DNA of 64,000 nucleotides, taken from Paracoccus cavernae. GTDB lineage: Bacteria; Pseudomonadota; Alphaproteobacteria; Rhodobacterales; Rhodobacteraceae. The stretch is taken from assembly GCA_030410095.1 (NCBI GenBank), contig JAUFRC010000003.1:62001-126000 (forward strand), given 5' to 3'. Below, piece after piece: positions 10,689 to 20,667 of this stretch. The position numbers and the translations under genes were made by a program. Every line of letters starts with the position of its first letter. Position 1 is the first letter of the stretch. The notes under the pieces were generated by a model. That model was not told where the DNA came from and ran no database searches. It saw only the letters and a program-made list of their open reading frames with translations.

Positions 10689-10699
10689 GCACACCCTCC

Positions 10700-10727
10700 C
10701 CGCCTGCGCTTTGCCGCGCGGGCGGGC
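10700..10727 (+). promoter_or_regulatory. Intercistronic hairpin after binding-protein gene
   Basis: A CCCGCC/GGCGGG stem extended by partly paired GC sequence, 12 bases after the binding-protein stop codon and well before the permease start. Such hairpins commonly protect the binding-protein mRNA and lower permease expression. Confidence 0.4.
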
Positions 10728-10933
10728 TCTTGCCCGACCGCTCACCCGCCCATCCGCCGGCCCCTGCGCCCGTGCCGCGGCCCGAACGGCCGGTTCCGGC
10801 CTCTCCGCCCCACCCGTCACGACACCCCAATTGACGCGAAACAGGCCGGATCAGAACGGGCCTGCGGCAGCGAAATCCGGCGGCGACACCCGCCGCCCCT
10901 GCCCCCGCGCGTCCCCGAGAATGAAGGAAAGCT

Positions 10934-12215
10934 ATGGCCCATGCGCTTGATCCCCATGCGGAGTCCGCCTCGTCCGGCGGGCCGCTCCGCACCTCCGACG
11001 GGCAGCCGCTGACGCGGGCTTTGGCGCGGGCCTCGCGTCGGGCGCGGCGGCGGGCGTTTTTGCTGGTGCTGCCGCTTTTGCTGTTCATCTTGCTGACTTT
11101 CGTCGTGCCGATCGGGCAGATGCTGCAACGCTCGGTCCATAATGACGGCTTTTCGGCGAATATGCCGGCGCTGACCCAATGGTTCAACGACCACCCCCGC
11201 GGCAGCGCCATCGACGAGAGCGCCTATGCCGCGCTGGCCGCCGATCTCGCGACCTCGGCCGAGGCGCGCACCATCGGCACCGTCGGCACCCGCATCAACT
11301 ATGACCTGCCGGGCTCGCGTTCGCTTTTCACCTCGGCCGGCCGCAAGGCGCGCGCGGCTTGAGCCGCCCTTCCGCGAGGCGGTGCTCGCGCTTGATCCCA
11401 AATGGGAGGACCCCAAGCTGTGGTCCGCGATGCGCGAGGCCTCCGACCCGCTGACCGCCAATTTTTATCTCGCGGCCATCGACCGCACCCGCAACGATCA
11501 GGGCGAGATCGTCGCCGCCCCGCCCGAGCAGCAGGTCTATGTCATGCTGTTCAAACGCACGATGATCCTTTCGGCGGTGATCACCTTCACCACCTTCGTG
11601 CTGGGTTTCCCCATCGCCTATCTGCTGGCGACCCTGCCGCTGCGCAAGTCCAACCTCTTGATGATCCTTGTGCTTTTGCCGTTCTGGACCTCGCTTCTGG
11701 TGCGTACCACCGCCTGGATGGTGCTGCTGCAGCAGCAAGGCGTGGTCAATGATTTCCTCGTCTGGCTGGGCGTGATCGGCAACGAGCAGCGCCTCCAGAT
11801 GATCTACAACCAGATGGGCACGATCATCGCGATGACCCATATCCTGCTGCCCTTCATGATCCTGCCGCTTTACTCGGTGATGCGCACGATCAACCCGAGC
11901 TATGTGCGCGCCGCGCGCTCGCTGGGGGCGACGAGCTGGACGGCCTTCCGGCGCGTCTATTTCCCGCAGACCCTGCCGGGGCTGGGGGCGGGGGCGCTTT
12001 TGGTCTTCATTCTGGCGATCGGTTACTACATCACGCCCGCGCTGGTCGGGGGCTCGTCGGGCCAGCTGATCTCGAACATGATCGCGATGCATATGATGCA
12101 GACGCTCAACTGGTCGATGGCGGCGGCGCTGGCGGCGCTTTTGCTGGGAGGCGTGCTGATCCTTTACTGGGTCTATGACCGCCTCGTCGGCATCGACAAT
12201 CTGAAACTGGGCTGA
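10934..12215 (+). CDS. ABC transporter permease, PotB type (frameshifted)
   Basis: An inner-membrane permease of the polyamine-type importer. The first membrane helix is near residues 40-62. An unusually long loop of about 150 residues follows before the remaining helices, a feature of the alphaproteobacterial branch. The EAA loop that contacts the ATPase is RAARSLGATSWTAFRRVYFP. The N-terminal 140 residues are in one frame and the rest in another. The break near 11350 falls in GCGCGCGG and is best repaired by restoring one CG pair. The corrected length is about 427 residues. The downstream permease begins 12 bases after the stop. Confidence 0.85.
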
Positions 12216-12226
12216 GGGGGCTGACC

Positions 12227-13175
12227 ATGGCACTTCCGACTTACGCATCCCCCTCGAGAAGGTCTGGCATTACGCCTATCTCGTGCTCTGCGGGCTGATC
12301 TTCTTCTTCCTGATCGCGCCGATCGTGGTGGTGATCCCGCTGTCCTTCAACGCCGAGCCCTATTTCACCTTCACCGACAAGATGCTGTCCCTCGACCCCG
12401 AGGGCTATTCGATGCGCTGGTACGACACGCTTTTGACCTTCGGCATGACCAATCCGGACGCGCCGCGCGGCTGGAGCTGGTGGGTCGATGCCTGGCAGAA
12501 TGCGAAATGGGTGAATGCGGCGAAAAGCTCGATCATCATCGGGGTGTTCTCGACGATCGTGGCGACGGTGCTGGGGACTTTGGCCGCGCTCGGCCTGTCG
12601 CGCCCCGAGATGCCCTTTCGCCGCATCATCATGGCGGTGCTGATTTCGCCGATGATCGTGCCGATCATCATTACCGCGACGGGGATGTTCTTCTACTCGA
12701 ACCCCTGCGCGCCTTTGGGCTGGATCGGGCTGGAGCCCTCCTGCGGCAAGCTGGCGGGGACCTATCTGGGCGTGATTTTGGCCCATGCGACTTTGGGGAT
12801 CCCCTTCGTCATCATCACGGTGACGGCGACGCTGATCGGCTTCGATCAATCGCTCAACCGCGCGGCGGCAAGTCTTGGCGCGAACCCGAGGGTGACCTTC
12901 TTCCGCGTGACCATGCCGCTGATCCTGCCGGGCGTGATCTCGGGGGCGCTTTTGCTTTCGTGACCTCGTTTGACGAGGTCGTCGCGGTCCTCTTTATCGC
13001 GGGCCCCGACCAGCAGACCATCCCGCGCCAGATGTGGACCGGCATCCGCGAGCAGATCTCGCCCGCAATCCTCGCCGTGGCCACATTGCTCGTGATCTTC
13101 TCCATCGCGCTCCTCACAACCGTCGAGCTCCTGCGAAGAAGAACCGAAAGGCTGAGGGGCGTCACCCCGCGTTAG
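12227..13175 (+). CDS. ABC transporter permease, PotC type (frameshifted)
   Basis: The second membrane subunit of the importer. Six hydrophobic segments and the EAA loop NRAAASLGANPRVTFFRVTMP are visible. The start ATG at 12227 needs one base restored near 12242 to join the first helix (VWHYAYLVLCGLIFFF). A second deletion near 12956 (CTTTTGCTTTC) separates the last two helices. The corrected length is about 316 residues. The gene overlaps the convergent LysR gene by four bases at the 3' end. With the preceding ATPase, binding protein and PotB-like gene it completes a four-gene importer. Confidence 0.85.
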
Positions 13176-14126
13176 GGCTGTTTGCCCGCCTTGCTCCCTT
13201 GAATGCGGCCGCCGGTGATGCGGCCGCTATTCGTTGAAATCCACGCTTTCGCGGCATCGAGAAAGGCCTTGTGCAGGCTTGAACGATCAAGCGAGGTATT
13301 CATCAACATCCCCATTTTCATCGGGCGCGGATGACCGGCCAAGGGGATGAAACGCAAGGGCTGCCCGTCGGGCGCAAGATCGTTCAACGGCCTGATATTG
13401 AAGATGGAATAGCCGAAACCATTGGCGACAAGCGAACGCGCCACCGCCATGTCGCGGGTGCGTTCGGCGATATTGGCGCGCAGGGATTTCTGCGCGAAGA
13501 ACGACAGGAAATAATCGGCGCTGAGCGGCAGGTCGAGCAGGACCAGCGGCAAGGGTGCGAGCCTCGACCGAGACCTCGGCGCGGTCGGCGAAAGGATGGT
13601 CGGGTGCGACCGCGACCAGGGGCGGCAGCTCGAGCATCGGGAAAAACTTCAGATCGGCCGGCAGGTTCAGGTCATAGGTCAGCGCGACATCGATGCGCGC
13701 CTGACGCAGCAGGCTGAACAGCTCGGGCTGGTCGGCCTCGAGCTGGGAGATGCGGACCTCGGGGTAATCGGCGACGAAACTGCGGCGCAATCCCGGCAAC
13801 ACGACCTGCGCAAAGGTGCTCAGGCAGCCGATCGCCAGAGGTCCGCGCACCTGCCCCGACAATTCCCCCGCGAGATCGCGCAAAGCCGCCGCCTGACGCA
13901 GCACCATCTGCGCGTGATCGAGCAGCCTGCCCGCCAGGGTCGGCGTCAGGCCCTGCGCGTGATGGCGCACGAAGAGCTGGACGCCCAGCTCGTTTTCGAG
14001 ATGCGAGATCCCCGCCGAGATCGAAGGCGCGGTCACATTGACCTGCTGCGCGGCGGCAACGATCCCGCCCGCCTCGCCGACGGCCACCAGATATTCAAGC
14101 TGACGCATCGTGTAGCGGATCGACAT
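13172..14126 (-). CDS. LysR-family transcriptional regulator (frameshifted)
   Basis: The N-terminal helix-turn-helix (YLVAVGEAGGIVAAAQQVNV, then SISAGISHLENELG) and LysR substrate domain are clear. It resembles the LysR gene at 5571 in overall plan. One C or G is missing near 13557. The corrected length is about 318 residues. It lies convergent to the permease gene and downstream, on the same strand, of the DUF1028-RidA-monooxygenase genes. It may therefore regulate either set. The two LysR proteins bracket the transporter and oxygenase. Confidence 0.85.
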
Positions 14127-14206
14127 GGGCGGCCCTCGGGCTGGGATTTCCGGCGCGGCCCGAGCCTTGGGCACCGGCCGCGATCATGGCGCGGAACCTA
14201 TGCGAA

Positions 14207-14237
14207 ACCGGCCCATGCGGCAAGCGCATAGGCCGGT
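14207..14237 (-). terminator. Hairpin after the DUF1028 gene
   Basis: Arms ACCGGCC and GGCCGGT flank an inner ATGCG/CGCAT stem, with a 5-nt loop and one mismatch. On the minus strand it is followed by TTTCGC, so it may end or attenuate the monooxygenase-RidA-DUF1028 transcript before the LysR gene. Confidence 0.45.
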
Positions 14238-14290
14238 CGCGGCCCTCGTCAGAAGGCGGCCGAAGGGGCGGGCGACGCCCCCGATACGCG

Positions 14291-14965
14291 TTACTCGTCG
14301 CCCGGCACGCCGTAGGACGGCGCGGCGCGCGGGTCGAGCGCGCGTAGCACATAGGCGTCGATCTGGGGCTTGTAGACCTCCCATGCGGAGGCGATCGCCT
14401 CGATCGGACAATCCTCGGTCCAGTCACAGCGCAGATCGGCCAGCGGCCAGCTTTGGCGATGCGCGATCTGCATGCCCGCCGAATGGACCGGCCCCGCCTC
14501 TCCGCCCGCCGCAAGCCCCGCGCGCATGGCCGCGATCAGGCGGTCGCCGATATGGCCCGAGGCCGCCAGAAAGCCCGCGACAATCGCCGCCGGTACGCCG
14601 TCATTGGCCAGAAGGTTGCCGCCCGAGGCCACGCCCTCGCCGCGGGCCTCGGTCCAGATCCCGAGCGAATTCGGCCCCGAATGGATCGCGACACGGCCGT
14701 TGCGGTCGACCGCAAGCACCTGCCGGTATTCGGCGAATGTGGCACGACGGCGGATCTCGTCGATGGTTTCCTGCGCCCCGAGCCCGCTTTCGAGAAGATC
14801 GAGCCCCATCGGCCCCAGCCGCGGATCGGTGACGTTTTGCGTGGCAACCGCCCCCACGCCCGCGCGGGTATAGGCGCAGCGCGCCGCAACCGCCGGCGAG
14901 GACGAGGCGATCGCCACTCCGAACATGCCCGTCTCGGGGCATCGTGCGACCAGTGAAAAGGTCAT
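14291..14965 (-). CDS. DUF1028 family protein
   Basis: An intact 224-residue protein whose N-terminus (MTFSLVARCPETGMFGVAIA) and following SSSPAVAARCAYTRAGVGAV are hallmark sequences of DUF1028. The fold is predicted to resemble Ntn-hydrolases, and no reaction is established. It starts 4 bases after the RidA stop, so the two are translationally close and surely co-transcribed. Repeated association of such proteins with RidA and amidohydrolases suggests hydrolysis of an amide or cyclic nitrogen intermediate. This is inference. It has no signal peptide, so it is cytoplasmic. Confidence 0.85.
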   Translation of the reverse strand: MTFSLVARCPETGMFGVAIASSSPAVAARCAYTRAGVGAVATQNVTDPRLGPMGLDLLESGLGAQETIDEIRRRATFAEYRQVLAVDRNGRVAIHSGPNSLGIWTEARGEGVASGGNLLANDGVPAAIVAGFLAASGHIGDRLIAAMRAGLAAGGEAGPVHSAGMQIAHRQSWPLADLRCDWTEDCPIEAIASAWEVYKPQIDAYVLRALDPRAAPSYGVPGDE

Positions 14966-14969
14966 GGCC

Positions 14970-15384
14970 TTATTCCGGAATGACGGCGGTGCCGTCGATT
15001 TCGACCAGCCATTCGGGCCGCGCCAAGGCCTGCACCACCAGCCCCGTCGAGACCGGATGCACCCCTGAAGATATTCCCCATGGTGCGGTAGACCGCCTCG
15101 CGGTGGCGCACATCGGTGATATAGACCACGACCTTGACGAGATGCTCCATCTTTCCGCCCGCCTCTTCAATGAGTTGGCGGATGTTTTGCATGACTTTAT
15201 GGGTCTGCTCGACCGGATCGTGACTGTCGAGATTCTTGCCGTCGTCGAGGCTTTGCGGGCATTGGCCGCGCAGCCAGATGATCTTGCCGCCCTGCGTCAC
15301 CACCGCCTGGGCCAGATCGTTGTCGAGCTTTTGCTCGGGATAGGTGTCGCGGGTGTTGAAGGGGCGGATGCGGGTATGGGCCAT
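14970..15384 (-). CDS. RidA family protein (frameshifted)
   Basis: A Rid/YjgF/UK114-like protein; members hydrolyse reactive enamine/imine intermediates to ketones and ammonia. The core (VTQGGKIIWLRGQC, then a QTHKVMQNIRQLIEEAGG stretch and HLVKVVVYITDVRHR) is typical. The last 33 residues (VHPVSTGLVVQALARPEWLV) are shifted by one missing base near 15064. The corrected length is 138 residues. Placed between a flavin monooxygenase and DUF1028, it probably deals with an imine released by the oxidative step. The catalytic arginine of RidA proper is not confidently placed, so it may belong to another Rid subfamily. Confidence 0.85.
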
Positions 15385-15427
15385 GTGGGTCTCCGGATGG
15401 CAGGTGTTTGGGGCGGATGAAGGGGCC

Positions 15428-16721
15428 TCAGGCCGGTTCGCGCAGGGCGGCCCGTTCTTGGGCCTGCGCCTCGTCGTTATAGGCACGGTATTTGCGCTGG
15501 ATGCCGATCTGTTCGGCGACATGTTTGGCATCATGCCAGACACCCCAGATAAAGCTCGATCCGCGACGCGATTGCCACGGCAGGCCGAGGAAATAGAGCC
15601 CCGGCTCGCGCGAGACGCCGCGCTGGTGGATCGGGCGGCCCTGCGGGTCGAAACTGTCGCTTTTGATCCAGCTGTAATCGGCGGTGAAGCCCACCGCCCA
15701 GATCACGGTCGAAATCCCCGCCTGTGCCGGATCGAGTTCGCGCAGGGGCGTGGTGATGCAGCCTGCATCGGGGTAGCGCGCCCGTGCCTGCGGATCCTCG
15801 GGCAGATCGAGGCCGTTCTTCGCGACATAGGCATCGGCCTCGTCGAGCAGCGCGTTGTGGTTGGCATCGCCCGCATCGAGATTGCGGCCGAGATCGCCGG
15901 CAAGAAGCAACTTGCCGTCAGCATAGCCTTCGGTCCGCCCGAGCAGCGTGATCCTCCTGCGCGAGGCGGCGGAAATCGATGGTCTCGCCATTGCGCGCGC
16001 CGCTGACGGCGATGGTGACATGTTCAGTGCCGGGCGCGGGTGCGGCCATGTCCCATTTGCCCAAGACACCCAGCCACCAGCAGAAATCGCGGCCGCGATA
16101 GGCGCGCGGCGGACGGTCGTGCGGCCCGACCGAGAGATAGACCTTGCGCCCCGCGCGATTGAGCTCGTCCGCGATCTGGACGCCCGAAGAGCCCGCGCCG
16201 ACGATCAGAACCGCGCCCTCGGGCAGCTGGTCGGGGTTGCGGTAGCCGCTCGAATGGATCTGGGTGATGCGCTTTCGGGGATCACATCGGGGATGATCGG
16301 CGTCTGGAACGCGCCGGTCGCGGCGACGATGCTCTGGGCCTCGTAATCGCCCGCGCTGGTCGAGACATGAAAACCCTGACGCCCCTCCAGCCGCTCGACG
16401 CCCAGAACGGTGACGCCGGTCTTGATCGGCGCGTCGAATTTCCGCGCATAGGCGGCAAGATAATCGGCGACGACCTCTTTGGCGGGGAAGGCGTCGGGGC
16501 CGACGGCGGCATCGACCTCGTCGAAGGTCATTCCGGGAAAGCGGTCATGCCAGGCGGGGCCGTTCGCGACCAGCGATCCCACCGGCCCGAGCGCCAACGC
16601 TCGGCGATGCGGTCGCGCTCCAGCACGATATGGGGCACGGAGGCCGCGCTCAGATGCTCGCTCATCGCGATCCGGCCTGGCCCGCGCCGATGATGAGAGT
16701 GTCGATTTTTGTAACCGGCAT
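15428..16721 (-). CDS. Flavin-containing monooxygenase-like NAD(P)/FAD oxidoreductase (multiply frameshifted)
   Basis: A flavoprotein monooxygenase of the FMO/Baeyer-Villiger-like group. The FAD motif is IIGAGQAG at the N-terminus, then ERWRS, SLVANGPAWHDRFPG, the NADP motif LIVGAGSSGVQIADEL and a C-terminal WAVGFTADYSWI. Four single-base deletions break the frame, near 16675, 16590, 16272 and 15955. The corrected length is about 432 residues. It leads a probable operon with RidA and DUF1028 and is divergent from an M20 amidohydrolase. It may hydroxylate the nitrogen or carbon of a compound imported by the nearby transporter; the substrate cannot be told from sequence. Confidence 0.85.
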
Positions 16722-16803
16722 TGGACGATCCTTTGGCAGGGTTCTGCCCTTGGAGTAATGCCGGTTTTGCCGCGCAGGATATTACAATATGGCGTTGCAT
16801 TGC

Positions 16804-16818
16804 TTAGGCTGAGCCTAA
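16804..16818. promoter_or_regulatory. Perfect palindrome TTAGGCT-G-AGCCTAA between divergent genes
   Basis: Seven-base arms around one central G, midway between the monooxygenase gene (minus) and the M20 gene (plus). The left half, TTAGGCTGA, also occurs upstream of the ABC operon (near 8257), and a similar sequence occurs near 20585. It is a candidate shared operator, perhaps for one of the two LysR proteins. Confidence 0.5.
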
Positions 16819-16966
16819 CGCCACCGCATCAACTCACTGATATTGAAATAGATTCGCGAAACGGTGCCGCGTCCGCGAAGCCGCGCCGCAAACCCGCGCG
16901 GAATGCCCGCTTGCGCGCGGGCCGCGAACATCCGAGCAAGGGACAACGTCTTTCCGAGGGCCCGAG

Positions 16967-18167
16967 ATGACCGCGCAACACCCCCAGACCACGCCTTCCC
17001 TGCCGCCATGACCCGCCCCGTTCCGCCCCGCTCGAGATCCTCGCGCGGCTGGTCGCCTTCCCCACGATCTCGCGGCGCACGAACCTCGACCTGCTCGATC
17101 ATATCGAGGCGCTGTTCGCCGGCTCCGGCGCGCGGATGCACCGTTTCGCGCATGAAGACGGCAGCCGCGCCAATCTGTGGATCTCGATCGGCCCCGATAT
17201 TGCGGGCGGGGTCGTGCTTTCGGGCCATAGCGATGTCGTCCCCGTCGAGGGGCAGGACTGGAGCAGCGATTCCTTTGCGCTGCGCATCGCGGACGGGCGC
17301 GCCTATGGTCGCGGCACGGCGGATATGAAGGGCTTTCTCGCCTGCGCCATCCATGCCGGTTTGCAGGCGACGGGGCGCAAGCTCGCCCGCCCGCTCCATC
17401 TCGCGATTTCCTATGACGAGGAGATCGGCTGCCTCGAGTGCGCGGCATGATCGAGGCTCTGGCCGCCCGACCCTCCCGCCCCGCGCTTTGCATCATCGGC
17501 GAGCCGACCGGCATGAAAATCGCCTCGGGCCACAAGGGAAAGGCGGGCTTTCGCGCCTGCTGCCACGGCCGCGAGGGGCATTCGGCCTCGCCCTCGCGCG
17601 CTCAACGCGCTCCATCTGGGCGCGCTTCGTTCAGGCGCTCGAACAGCGTCAGGAGGCGCTGGCGGCGACGGGGCCGCGCGATGACGATTACGACATCCCC
17701 TATTCGACGATCCATGCCGGCGTGATGCGGGGCGGAACCGCGCTCAATATCGTGCCGAACCTGTGCGAGGTGGATTTCGAGATCCGCAATATCGCCGAAG
17801 ACGACCCCGAAACCATCCTTGCCGGCATCCGCGCGGATGCCGAAACCATCGCCGCCCCTTATCGCGCCACCTTCCCCGAGGCGCGCATCACCATCGATCC
17901 GGTCACCGCCTATCCGGGCCTCGCGACGCCCGAAGACGGCGCGGCCCTCGCCTTGCTGCGCCGCATAACCGGCCGCAACGATCCCGCGATCAAGGTGGCT
18001 TTCGGCACCGAAGGCGGGCTTTTCGCGCAGGGTCTGGGGATCTCCACCGCGATCTGCGGACCGGGCTTCATGGATCAGGGCCACCGCCCCGACGAGTTTG
18101 TCGCCCTCGACCAGCTCGCCGAATGCAGTCGGGTGCTGGATAATCTGCTATTCTCGCCGAGGCTTAG
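16967..18167 (+). CDS. M20 family metallopeptidase, acetylornithine-deacetylase-like (multiply frameshifted)
   Basis: A cytoplasmic zinc amidohydrolase that removes N-acyl or N-carbamoyl groups from amino acids. Metal and catalytic motifs are GHSDVVPVEG, GRGTADMKGF and YDEEIGC, followed by IIGEPTGMK, which is characteristic of the ArgE branch, and HSASPS at the start of the lid domain. Frame changes fall near 17027, 17440, 17598 and 17622; the last two look like lost CG pairs in GCGCGC. One more missing G near 18156 would give the stop at 18165-18167. That is supported by the terminator hairpin that follows; without it the frame runs to 18261. ATG 16967 has the better ribosome-binding site; 17008 is the alternative. 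Confidence 0.82.
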
Positions 18168-18184
18168 CAAAAGAGGCTTTTGGC

Positions 18185-18225
18185 CCTGCGGCCCTGTCCT
18201 TTGCCCTCGCGGCAAGGGCCGCAGG
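18185..18225 (+). terminator. Probable terminator after M20 gene
   Basis: A perfect 11-bp stem, CCTGCGGCCCT (18185-18195) with AGGGCCGCAGG (18215-18225), precedes a GGAGTTTTCG stretch. It supports an M20 stop codon at 18165 and not the longer apparent reading frame. Confidence 0.5.
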
Positions 18226-18254
18226 CCGGAGTTTTCGTGCGAGAGGATGCGGCA

Positions 18255-19193
18255 ATGGTGAAACTGGTGATCGACACCGATCCGGGCGTGGACGATGCCA
18301 TGGCGATCCTTTTGCGGCGCGTCATCCCGCGATCGAGCTCTTGGGCATGACCTCTGTTTTCGGCAATGTCACCGTGGCGCAGGCCACGCGCAATGCGCTC
18401 TATCTGGCTGAAAAGGCTGGGTTCTCCGGTCTTCCGGTCGCCGAAGGCGCGGGCGCGCCCTTGGTGCTGCCGCCCTTCCCGCCCTCGCGGCAGGTCCACG
18501 GCGACGAGGGGTTCGGCGATCTGCCCGCCTTTGTCCCGCAAGGCCGTGCCGTCACCGAAACCGCGGCGGAATTTCTGGTCCGACTGGCGCGCGAACATGC
18601 GGGCGAGCTGGTCCTCTGCCCCGTCGGCCCGATCACCAATATCGCCGAGGCGATCCGTCTCGACCCCGATTTCGCGCGCAATGTGAAGAAAATCGTCATC
18701 ATGGGCGGCGCGCTGGATGTGGCGGGCAATATTACGCCCCATGCCGAGGCAAATACCTATCACGACCCCCATGCGCTCGATCTCGTGCTGCAAAGCGGGG
18801 CCGATATCACAATGGTCGGGCTGGATGTGACGCTGCAGGTCCTGCTTTCCGAGCCCGATTTCGCCGAGCTGGCAATCCGCGCGCCGCGTCACGGCCGCTT
18901 CCTGCAAGACATCAGCCATTTCTACCTCGACTTCTACCACTCGGTCGGGCTGACGGGCTGCGGGCTGCATGATCCGATGGCCGTCATCGCCTGTATCGCG
19001 CCGGAGCTGTTCGAGGCCGAGCGTACCGGCCTTGCCGTGACGCTCGACGGCGAGGCGGTGGGCGGACCATCCGCGACCCCGCCCGCCCGCCGGTTTCGGT
19101 CCTGACCGGCTGCGACGCCGAGGCGATCCGCTCGCTCTTTTTCGACATTCTCGACGAAGGCGCCGAGGCCATGCCCTGGCCGCGCGCGGCTGA
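18255..19193 (+). CDS. Inosine-uridine-preferring nucleoside hydrolase (frameshifted)
   Basis: Hydrolyses the N-glycosidic bond of ribonucleosides to base and ribose. The family calcium-site motif DTDPGVDDAMAI is at the N-terminus, followed by VGPITNIAEAI, VIMGGALDVAGN and the C-terminal HDPMAV, all expected for the IunH family. Deletions near 18318 and 19068 split the gene into three frames. The corrected length is about 313 residues. The 3' end is uncertain because the last frame lacks a stop; TGA at 19191-19193 is the likely end after one more missing base or CG pair. It is convergent with the ferredoxin reductase gene. The link to the surrounding nitrogen catabolism is inferred. Confidence 0.85.
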
Positions 19194-19200
19194 GGGCGGG

Positions 19201-20476
19201 CTAGCGCAGCAAGAGCTTGAGGTCGCTGGCGGGATCGGCGACCAGCGCGGGATCGGCCGACTTTTGCGCCTCGATCAGGCGTTTTCCGACCATATAGGCG
19301 CGCGGATCGTTCATCGCATCCACCGCGAGAAGCCGGTCCCCGCGATAATACCAGATGCTGAGCGCCGTCTCCGGTCCGGCAACCGGTCCAGCGTCGGGGC
19401 CGGTATCGCGGGCGGCATCCCCTATCGGGGGCGCGCGACGGACAATGCGGTCATAGCCGGTATTGAGCCCCGCGATCTGCAGTTTGCAGCCGTATTGATC
19501 CGACCAGAACCACGGTTTCGCGTGATAATCCTGCGCCGCGCCAAGCAGGTTGGCCGCGACCAGCTCGGCGTGATCGATCGCATGGCCGACCGATTCCAGC
19601 CGCGCCTGCCCCCATCGAGCGGGAAGGAGGCGCAATCGCCCGCCGCCCAGATATGGGGCCGAGAGCTGCGCCCGCGCGCATCGGTCCTGATGCCGTTCTC
19701 GATGGCCAGCCCCGCGCTTTCGGCAAGGGCGCTTGCGGGGTGATGCCCACGCCCGCCACCACGAAATCCGCCGCGATCTCGCGCCCGTCCTCCAGAACCA
19801 CCGCCTCGACGCGTCCCGTTCCGGCAAGGCGCGCGACGCCCACGCCTTCGATGATGCGCACGCCGTGCGCGTGATGGAGCGCGCGGAAGTAATCCGCCGT
19901 CTCGGCTGCGGCAACGCGGCCCAGAATGCGCGGCGCGGCCTCGACCACCGTGACCGAGAGGCCGATCTTGCGCGCAACCGCCGCCGCCTCGAGGCCGATA
20001 TAGCCGCCGCCCACCACCACCAACCGCCGGCCCGGCTGGAACTCGGCCCGCATCCGCGCGATATCGGCAAGGCTGCGCAAGGGATAGACGCCCGCGAGAT
20101 CGCCCCCGATCGCGGCCGGCAGACGGCGCGGCTCCGCGCCGGTCGCCAGCACCAGCTCGTCATAGGACAGAACCTCGCCGGCAAGGGTCACGGTCTTTGC
20201 CTTCGCATTGAGCGCCAACACCCGCGCGCCGAGTTTCAGCGTGATATCATGCTCTTGCCAGAAGCTGTCCGAGCGAAGCCACAGTCTTTCCTCGTCGATC
20301 TCGCCCAGAAGATAGGCCTTGGAGAGCGGCGGGCGCTGATAGGGCGGCGCGGCCTCTTCGCCGATCAGGGTCAGACGGCCGCCATAGCCCGAGGCGCGCA
20401 GTTTCGCGACCAGCGCCGCTCCGGCCTGACCGGCTCCGACGACGACGATATGGGCGGGCGGGGCATGGTCCGGCAT
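19201..20476 (-). CDS. Ferredoxin reductase, NAD(P)H/FAD-dependent (frameshifted)
   Basis: A flavoprotein of the putidaredoxin/rhodocoxin reductase type that passes electrons from NAD(P)H to a [2Fe-2S] ferredoxin. The FAD motif is VVVGAGQAGAALVAKLR, PPYQRPPLSKAYL follows, then the NAD motif VVVGGGYIGLEAAAVAR, and near the C-terminus ESVGHAIDHAELVAANLLG. The frame breaks near 19740 and again around 19620-19660. The corrected length is about 425 residues. It is the only such reductase in the window and is the natural partner of the ferredoxin encoded at 7797 and the Rieske oxygenase at 6605. Separation by 11 kb suggests a dispersed regulon. Confidence 0.86.
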
Positions 20477-20667
20477 CAAAGGCTCCTGTGGGGATCGGGG
20501 CGCCGTCGGGCGCCGTTCGGCCGCAGAATGCCGCCCCGCGCCGCAGCGAAACATCAGATTCTCGCGATGCTTTGTTTCGGATTTGCCTAAGCCCTATCGA
20601 GGGCACTTGACGCAAAGGGCACGAGCCTAGCCTATGGGAGGCGGAAACGCGCGGTTGGGGGCGGCCT

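Noticed and set aside
13200-13230. Two GCGGCCGC copies near the LysR 3' end as a possible attachment site or repeat
   Set aside because: They are short, GC-typical and lie inside the coding sequence; no integrase, tRNA or direct-repeat context.
18168-18261. C-terminal extension of the M20 protein to 18261
   Set aside because: The extension covers a terminator-like hairpin and has no family similarity; a missing G near 18156 gives a natural stop at 18165.
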